DNA of 9,072 nucleotides from Bacillota bacterium (GTDB lineage Bacteria > Bacillota_I > Bacilli_A > MOL361 > Turicibacteraceae), in contig DNGE01000101.1 of assembly GCA_003486705.1 (NCBI GenBank), forward strand, positions 1 through 9,072. The letters run 5' to 3'. A model generated the notes under the pieces. It saw only the letters and a list, made by a program, of their open reading frames with translations. It searched no databases and had not been told where the DNA came from. This document shows positions 4,968 to 9,072 of this stretch, in pieces. A program made the position numbers and the translations under genes. The stretch's first letter is position 1. Every line of letters starts with the position of its first letter.

Positions 4968-6587
4968 TTACATCATTCCCATGCCACCCATGTCATTCAT
5001 TGGTTGCGCTGGTTGTGGTTTCTCAATCTCAACAACAGCCGCTTCAGCCGTTAAGAATGAAGCCGAAATACTTGCTGCATTTTGCAGTGCAGAACGTGTT
5101 ACCTTTGTTGGGTCAACAATACCCGCTTTAAACATGTCCACCCACTCATCAGTTGCTGCATTATATCCAAATCCAGCTTCCATCTCTTTTAATTGATGAA
5201 CAATAATTGAACCTTCAATTCCTGCATTTTCAGCAATTTGGCGAATTGGTGCTTCTAACGATTTTAAAATAATCTTAACACCTGTTGCTTCATCACCATG
5301 TGCCTCAATACGTTCAATCTCTTTATAAATATTCATATACGCTGTTCCACCACCCGCAACAATTCCTTCTTCAACAGCTGCGCGAGTTGCGTTTAACGCA
5401 TCTTCAATACGTAATTTGCGTTCTTTTAATTCCGTTTCAGTCGCTGCTCCGACTTTAATAACCGCAACACCACCTGATAATTTTGCTAAACGTTCTTGTA
5501 ACTTTTCACGATCAAACTCAGATGAAGTATTTTCAAGTTCCGCACGAATTTGTGCAATACGAGCTTGAATATCCACAACAGATCCAATTCCTTCAACAAC
5601 TGTCGTATAATCTTTTGTTACAACTACTCGTCCTGCACGTCCACATTGATCAAGTGTTGTTGATTTTAACTCTAATCCTAACTCATCTGTAATTAACTGA
5701 GCTCCTGTTAAAATGGCGATATCTTCAAGCATGCGTTTACGGCGGTCACCAAATCCAGGCGCTTTAATTCCCACAACATTAAATGTTCCGCGTAATTTAT
5801 TAACCACTAAAGCAGCTAACGCTTCATTTTCAATTTCGTCCGCAATAATAATCATTGGACGACCTGTTTGAACTAATTGTTCAAGAATCGGTAAGATATC
5901 TTGTAAATTCGCAATTTTATTATCTGTCACTAAAATATATGGATTATCTAAGACAGCTTCCATTTTTTCAGTATCTGTCACCATGTAAGATGATAAGTAT
6001 CCACGATCAAACTGCATTCCCTCAACAACATCCATCGTTGTTTCGAATCCTTTAGATTCTTCAAGCGTAATAACACCTTCGTTCCCAACACGCTCCATCG
6101 CTTCTGCAATTAATTTTCCAATTTCCTCATCCGCTGCAGAAATCGCTGCAACTGAAGCAATTGAATCTTTTCCTTCGATTGGTTTAGAATTTGCTTTTAA
6201 CGCTTCAACTGCCACTTTAACCGCACGTTCCATTCCACGACGAACCGTCATCGGGTTTGCCCCTGCTACAATATTTTTATTTCCTTCGCGAATCATCGCT
6301 TGCGCCAAAACAGTCGCTGTTGTCGTTCCATCTCCCGCTACATCATTCGTACGAGATGCAACTTGAGCTACTAAACGAGCTCCCATATTTTCAAACTTGT
6401 CTTCAAGTTCAATTTCTTTTGCAATTGAAACCCCATCATTAATAATTTGAGGTGCACCAAATTTTTGTTCTAAAATAACATTACGCCCTTTTGGACCAAG
6501 CGTTACTTTTACTGTATCTGCTAACTTATCCACACCGCGAATCATCGCGCGACGCGCTTCTTCTGCAAATAAAATCTCTTTTGCCAT
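4968..6587 (-). CDS. groEL: Chaperonin GroEL (Hsp60)
   Basis: Cytosolic ATP-dependent folding machine, a double ring of seven subunits capped by GroES. The 539 residues are the normal length. Visible signatures are the nucleotide-binding GPKGRNV (31-37), DGTTT with D86, the family signature AAVEEGIVAGGGTA, and the flexible Gly/Met tail ending GGMGMM. The start is ATG 6587 with AGGAGG 8 nt upstream. It follows groES by 31 bp in one operon under the CIRCE element. Nothing is missing or truncated. Confidence 0.99.
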   Translation of the reverse strand: MAKEILFAEEARRAMIRGVDKLADTVKVTLGPKGRNVILEQKFGAPQIINDGVSIAKEIELEDKFENMGARLVAQVASRTNDVAGDGTTTATVLAQAMIREGNKNIVAGANPMTVRRGMERAVKVAVEALKANSKPIEGKDSIASVAAISAADEEIGKLIAEAMERVGNEGVITLEESKGFETTMDVVEGMQFDRGYLSSYMVTDTEKMEAVLDNPYILVTDNKIANLQDILPILEQLVQTGRPMIIIADEIENEALAALVVNKLRGTFNVVGIKAPGFGDRRKRMLEDIAILTGAQLITDELGLELKSTTLDQCGRAGRVVVTKDYTTVVEGIGSVVDIQARIAQIRAELENTSSEFDREKLQERLAKLSGGVAVIKVGAATETELKERKLRIEDALNATRAAVEEGIVAGGGTAYMNIYKEIERIEAHGDEATGVKIILKSLEAPIRQIAENAGIEGSIIVHQLKEMEAGFGYNAATDEWVDMFKAGIVDPTKVTRSALQNAASISASFLTAEAAVVEIEKPQPAQPMNDMGGMGMM

Positions 6588-6618
6588 GCTTAATTCCTCC
6601 TCTAATTCATCCTATTTA

Positions 6619-6906
6619 TTACTCAACAACTGCTAAAATATCATCTTCACCAACAATAATATAATCTTTTCCAAGATGCGTCACTTTCGTTCCGCCAAAT
6701 GCATTATAGATCACACGTTGACCCGCTTCAACCATTAATGGCAAACGCGTTCCATTTTCTAATAACTTACCGTTACCGACAGCAACCACTAATCCTTCAG
6801 AATGTTTCGGTTTAGCCGACTCCCCTGAAAGAATAATCCCGCTAGCTGTCGCCGTTTGAACCTCTACACTTTCAAGTACTACATTATGATTTAATGGCTT
6901 TAACAT
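6619..6906 (-). CDS. groES: Co-chaperonin GroES (Hsp10)
   Basis: Seven-fold ring of 95-residue subunits that caps GroEL and encloses the client protein. The sequence begins MLKPLNHNVVLE. The mobile loop lies at about residues 17-34 (TATASGIILSGESAKPKH), and the conserved AGQRVIYNAFGGTKV and the end DDILAVVE are present. Start ATG 6906 has AGGAGGG six nt upstream. First gene of the groES-groEL operon, with its own strong promoter and CIRCE operator. Confidence 0.99.
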   Translation of the reverse strand: MLKPLNHNVVLESVEVQTATASGIILSGESAKPKHSEGLVVAVGNGKLLENGTRLPLMVEAGQRVIYNAFGGTKVTHLGKDYIIVGEDDILAVVE

Positions 6907-6924
6907 CGTAATCCCTCCTAAACT

Positions 6925-6951
6925 TTAGCACTCTAAGACTAGGAGTGCTAC
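6925..6951 (-). promoter_or_regulatory. CIRCE operator of groESL (HrcA site)
   Basis: TTAGCACTC (6925-6933), a 9-bp spacer and GAGTGCTAC (6943-6951) match the CIRCE consensus with one deviation at the outer base. HrcA binds it and represses chaperone genes at normal temperature. It lies at the predicted transcription start, between promoter and groES. Confidence 0.97.
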
Positions 6952-6958
6952 TGAAAAC

Positions 6959-6987
6959 ATTATACAAATATACATAAATAATGGCAA
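6959..6987 (-). promoter_or_regulatory. groESL sigma-A promoter
   Basis: On the minus strand, TTGCCA (6982-6987), a 17-bp spacer and a perfect TATAAT (6959-6964). Initiation falls at about 6952, at the edge of CIRCE, so bound HrcA would block it. Confidence 0.9.
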
Positions 6988-7297
6988 GCTAAAAACACAA
7001 AATCTGTATTATTATACTTTACTCCCCATCTAATTATGACGTTTTCCCTAACTATCTTTCTAATTTCTACGAAAACTTATCCTAACACCGTCAAAACATG
7101 AAATAAAAATAATCATTTTAGCAATTTTACACCTTGAGGCAGCCAAATCTATTCTGACATTTGCTTCAATATTTAAGCACTTATCATATTTTCTAGTTGA
7201 AGCATCAATCTTTATCTAGTAGCACCATCCACTAGGTAGCAGCACACTTTTACAACTGCTTATGAATAAGGAAACTTACAAAAATATTGAACCACAT

Positions 7298-7334
7298 AAA
7301 AAAACTTACCATCCCGAACGGGGTGATAAGTTTT
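7298..7334 (-). terminator. rex rho-independent terminator
   Basis: The stem pairs 7301-7315 with 7320-7334 (one C/A mismatch, one T-G pair) around a GAAC loop. On the minus strand it is followed by seven T (7298-7304, overlapping the stem base). It starts 10 bp after the rex stop. Confidence 0.9.
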
Positions 7335-7344
7335 AAGTTCTTAC

Positions 7345-8010
7345 TTATTTCGTTTCTTTATCTTGTTCTTTTTGGAAAACATAGAAGAATAATGTTTCTA
7401 ATTCCATATTTAAATCAACTTCATGAACCTTGATATCTTTATTGACACTGATAACCGTTGATGAAAGATTTAGAATTCCTTTAATCTCTGTGCTATCTAG
7501 TATACTTGCCACTTTTCTTGCTCCATCCGCTGGTAAGGCAATAATGGCATACTTCACATTATTTTCTTGAATAAATAATTTTAACTCATCTAAATGATAA
7601 AGTGGTAATTCCCCCACACGACTTCCCACTATACTTTCATTAATATCAAAACCTGCAACAACATTAACAGGTGTTCTGAATAAACGATTCTTAAATTTTT
7701 CAGAACTAAAATAATTTAATAAGGCACGACCTAAATTACCTACCCCAATTAAAACTGCTTTTTGAACATCCTCTGTTTTTAATAAATTATTAAAAGCCTC
7801 TAAAACAACTCTAACCTCATAACCATACCCTTGACGTCCAAGTTCTCCTAAATAAGAAAAATCACGTCTGATTGTTGCTGAGTCAATTGCGATTTTTTGA
7901 CTTAACTCACTAGATTGGATGCGCTTAATTCCCATCTCATCTAATTCTACAAAGCAACGACGATAAAGTGCTAGACGTTTAATCGTTGCGTTTGGGATTT
8001 TACTTAACAT
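7345..8010 (-). CDS. rex: Redox-sensing transcriptional repressor Rex
   Basis: Dimeric repressor that senses the NADH/NAD+ ratio: it binds operators when NADH is low and lets go when NADH rises, opening fermentation and respiration genes. The protein is 221 residues. An N-terminal winged helix (about 5-65) carries the hallmark SATIRRDFSYLGELGRQGYGY (44-64). A Rossmann domain has LIGVGNLGRAL (87-97), and a C-terminal swapped helix is rich in Leu/Phe (ELETLFFYVF). I start at ATG 8010 because AGGAGG lies 8 nt upstream; an in-frame ATG at 8031 has no ribosome site. A Rex-like operator covers its -35, pointing to autorepression. Linkage to groESL and a divergent ABC-F gene agrees with Bacillus. 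Confidence 0.97.
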   Translation of the reverse strand: MLSKIPNATIKRLALYRRCFVELDEMGIKRIQSSELSQKIAIDSATIRRDFSYLGELGRQGYGYEVRVVLEAFNNLLKTEDVQKAVLIGVGNLGRALLNYFSSEKFKNRLFRTPVNVVAGFDINESIVGSRVGELPLYHLDELKLFIQENNVKYAIIALPADGARKVASILDSTEIKGILNLSSTVISVNKDIKVHEVDLNMELETLFFYVFQKEQDKETK

Positions 8011-8037
8011 AACGATATCCTCCTCTTCCATATTTTA

Positions 8038-8066
8038 ATCATAACATGAAATAATTTCATTGTGAA
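8038..8066 (-). promoter_or_regulatory. rex promoter
   Basis: On the minus strand TTCACA (8061-8066), a 17-bp spacer and TATGAT (8038-8043), each one base from consensus. A 15-bp palindrome ATGAAAT-A-ATTTCAT (8046-8060) fills most of the spacer. Confidence 0.8.
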
Positions 8067-8077
8067 TAGTCGCACGA
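8060..8077. promoter_or_regulatory. Rex-like operator
   Basis: TTGTGAATAGTCGCACGA matches the Rex consensus TTGTGA-N6-TCACAA fully in the left half and 4 of 6 in the right. It overlaps the rex -35. A second lone half-site TTCACAA is at 8125-8131, just before the divergent promoter at 8134. Confidence 0.6.
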
Positions 8078-8089
8078 TAATAATTATCG
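8075..8089. repeat. 15-bp perfect palindrome upstream of rex
   Basis: CGATAAT-A-ATTATCG. Its centre is 29 bp from that of the palindrome at 8046-8060, with the Rex-like site between. It may be an additional operator. Confidence 0.5.
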
Positions 8090-8133
8090 AATACGGGCAA
8101 GTATTATTTTATTTTTCAATTACATTCACAACG

Positions 8134-8162
8134 TTGCCATTATCAACTTTAACCTTTATACT
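8134..8162 (+). promoter_or_regulatory. Distal sigma-A promoter facing the ABC-F gene
   Basis: TTGCCA (8134-8139), a 17-bp spacer and TATACT (8157-8162). Transcription from about 8169 would give a ~330-nt leader to the ABC-F gene. A Rex half-site (8125-8131) lies directly upstream. Confidence 0.6.
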
Positions 8163-8347
8163 TAAAGATAGGCTTAGGTTTTAGATGAATTTACTCTATT
8201 TTATCATGGCCTAATTTTTACTTTCTATATACAAACTGAAATTATTTTTATATTCTTGAGCCGTTCTGACTTCATAGTGGCTACATCACTTAGCTATTCT
8301 ACATGAAAGTTACCAGGTTTTTCAACTAGTTTAATTAATCTCAACTT

Positions 8348-8355
8348 AACATAAA
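8348..8355 (+). repeat. Left copy of the 8-bp target duplication
   Basis: AACATAAA, exactly abutting the left end of the MITE-like element and repeated at its right end. Confidence 0.7.
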
Positions 8356-8442
8356 GGCTCTGTTAGACTAAAATGTTGAAATTGGCAACCTAATTCCAAC
8401 GAATCGCTCTATTTTATTTCAAAACAATTGTCTAACGGCGCG
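8356..8442. mobile_element. 87-bp MITE-like element
   Basis: The ends are imperfect terminal inverted repeats: GGCTCTGTTAGAC (8356-8368) against the complement of GTCTAACGGCGCG (8430-8442), 10 of 13 positions. Extending to 27 bp (8356-8382 against 8416-8442) gives 19 of 27. Identical 8-bp repeats AACATAAA abut both ends, as after transposition. The element is too short to code for a transposase, so it would have been mobilised in trans. The tip GG-C-TCTGTT resembles IS6-family ends, and IS6, ISL3 and IS1595 families all make 8-bp duplications; the parent cannot be fixed. An internal hairpin pairs 8375-8383 with 8392-8400. Confidence 0.6.
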
Positions 8443-8456
8443 AACATAAAAATAAT
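8428..8456 (+). promoter_or_regulatory. Hybrid promoter at the right end of the MITE-like element
   Basis: TTGTCT (8428-8433), inside the right terminal repeat, is 17 bp from AATAAT (8451-8456) in flanking DNA. It points at the ABC-F gene 45 bp away. Confidence 0.5.
8443..8450 (+). repeat. Right copy of the 8-bp target duplication
   Basis: AACATAAA, identical to 8348-8355 and directly adjoining the right terminal repeat. Confidence 0.7.
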
Positions 8457-8500
8457 GAACCTTATATATATATATCTATTTTAAAAAGGAGTTACGACGT

Positions 8501-9072
8501 ATGATTTTACTACAAACAAGTAAATTAACTAAACTCTTTTCAGGAACACCGATTCTTGAAAATGTTCAATTTGAAGTAAAAAAAGGAGAACGCATTGCAG
8601 TCGTTGGCCGCAATGGTGCTGGAAAATCAACCTTACTTAAAATCATTGCCAATGAAATTGATTTTGATGGCGGTGAAATTCATAAACCACAAAGTGTTAA
8701 TATTGGGTACTTTGCACAATCTAGTTACTTAGATTCAACTGATACCATCTACAATGAGATGATCAAAGTCTTTGAAGAAACACTTCAATTAAAAAAACAA
8801 CTAGAATCCTTAAGTGTCAAAATGTCAGAAACAGATCCTTCAAGTGATGCCTATTTAAAAATTATCGACCAGTATCAAAACCTTAATCACCAATTTGAAA
8901 TGAAAAGTGGTTATACATACGAGGCTGAAATTAAAAATATTTTAAACCGATTTAAATTTGATCGCATCGGATATGACCAATCAGTAGGAAATCTTAGTGG
9001 AGGACAAAAAACACGCTTAGCCCTTGCCAAACTGTTACTTCAAAAGCCCGATTTATTAATTCTCGATGAGCC
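8501..9072 (+). CDS. ydiF: ABC-F family ATPase, YdiF-like (partial, 3' end outside window)
   Basis: Soluble ABC-F protein; the family acts on the ribosome as translation factors or antibiotic-protection proteins and has no membrane domain. 190 codons are visible, covering the first ATPase domain: Walker A GRNGAGKST (36-44), signature LSGGQ (165-169) and Walker B LLILDE (185-190), where the window ends. Between Walker A and the signature a charged helical insert (about 85-135) is the arm subdomain typical of ABC-F. The second ATPase domain must lie beyond the edge. The start is ATG 8501 with AAGGAG 9 nt upstream. The beginning (ILLQTSKLTKLFSG) and position divergent from rex point to B. subtilis YdiF. 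It may be driven by the promoter at 8134 or by the element-borne one at 8428. Confidence 0.93.
   Translation, partial: MILLQTSKLTKLFSGTPILENVQFEVKKGERIAVVGRNGAGKSTLLKIIANEIDFDGGEIHKPQSVNIGYFAQSSYLDSTDTIYNEMIKVFEETLQLKKQLESLSVKMSETDPSSDAYLKIIDQYQNLNHQFEMKSGYTYEAEIKNILNRFKFDRIGYDQSVGNLSGGQKTRLALAKLLLQKPDLLILDE

Larger units (their letters stand above)
6907..7344. other. 438-bp gap between groES and rex
   Basis: Besides the groESL control region (6925-6987) and the rex terminator (7298-7334) I see no gene. In B. subtilis tatAY-tatCY, ydiK and ydiL occupy this place; none is recognisable here. A minus-strand frame (7060-7215) is free of stops for 51 codons but has no supported start. Three related CTAG-headed repeats lie at 7193-7206, 7216-7229 and 7232-7245. 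A lone TATAAT on the minus strand (about 7011-7016) has no convincing -35. Confidence 0.6.
8032..8500. other. 469-bp divergent intergenic region between rex and the ABC-F gene
   Basis: No supported gene. It holds the rex promoter with Rex-like operator (8038-8077), a palindrome (8075-8089), a good plus-strand promoter (8134-8162), a possible nine-codon leader frame (8185-8214), a broken minus-strand frame (8225-8362), an 87-bp MITE-like element (8356-8442) with flanking 8-bp repeats, and a second plus-strand promoter formed at its right end (8428-8456). A TA-repeat tract (8463-8476) precedes the ABC-F ribosome site. Confidence 0.7.

Noticed and set aside
4981..6442. Four plus-strand frames of 61-71 codons inside groEL
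   Set aside because: They are antisense to a highly conserved gene, and have no ribosome sites or recognisable products.
1..9072. CRISPR arrays, tRNA or rRNA genes, prophage or restriction-modification genes
   Set aside because: No regularly spaced repeats, cloverleaf or rRNA segments, and no phage, nuclease or methylase motifs were seen on either strand.

Overview
The window looks like a chromosomal segment of a low-GC Gram-positive bacterium (Bacillota). The evidence is AT-rich DNA, strong AGGAGG-type ribosome binding sites, a CIRCE element in front of groESL, a Rex redox repressor, and gene neighbourhoods shared with Bacillus. From memory of the Bacillus subtilis map, acpS lies next to ydcC, and ydiF, rex and groES-groEL lie close together with ydiF divergent from rex. 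YdcC belongs to a sporulation-linked lipoprotein family, so a spore-former is likely. The genus cannot be fixed from this sequence; a Turicibacter- or Erysipelotrichia-like gut Firmicute would fit. No tRNA, rRNA, CRISPR array or intact insertion sequence was seen.

Left part (1-2540): a two-component operon on the minus strand, with an OmpR/PhoB-type regulator followed 2 bp later by a membrane sensor kinase. Divergent from it is an unrecognised 84-residue membrane-anchored protein. Middle (2538-4273): a YdcC-like lipoprotein (-), a small DUF378-type membrane protein (+) and acpS (-), separated by shared terminators and a palindromic divergent promoter region. Next (4274-4926): a 395-bp non-coding stretch with a good promoter and a potentially structured leader RNA, leading into a 85-residue XRE/controller-type regulator (+). 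Then groES-groEL (-, CIRCE controlled), a 438-bp gap, rex (-), a 469-bp gap, and the start of a divergent ABC-F ATPase gene (+) that runs off the right edge.

Most genes are housekeeping: protein folding, redox sensing, activation of acyl carrier protein, and ribosome-associated ATPase. The most interesting signals are in the intergenic DNA. (1) An 87-bp MITE-like insertion at 8356-8442 has imperfect terminal inverted repeats and an exact flanking 8-bp duplication (AACATAAA); its right end supplies the -35 of a possible hybrid promoter for the ABC-F gene. (2) A candidate structured RNA at about 4487-4603 begins where the preceding promoter should start transcription. (3) A Rex-like operator lies on the -35 of the rex promoter. 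(4) A 22-bp perfect inverted repeat contains the end of acpS. All are inferences from reading the sequence; no search or folding program was run.
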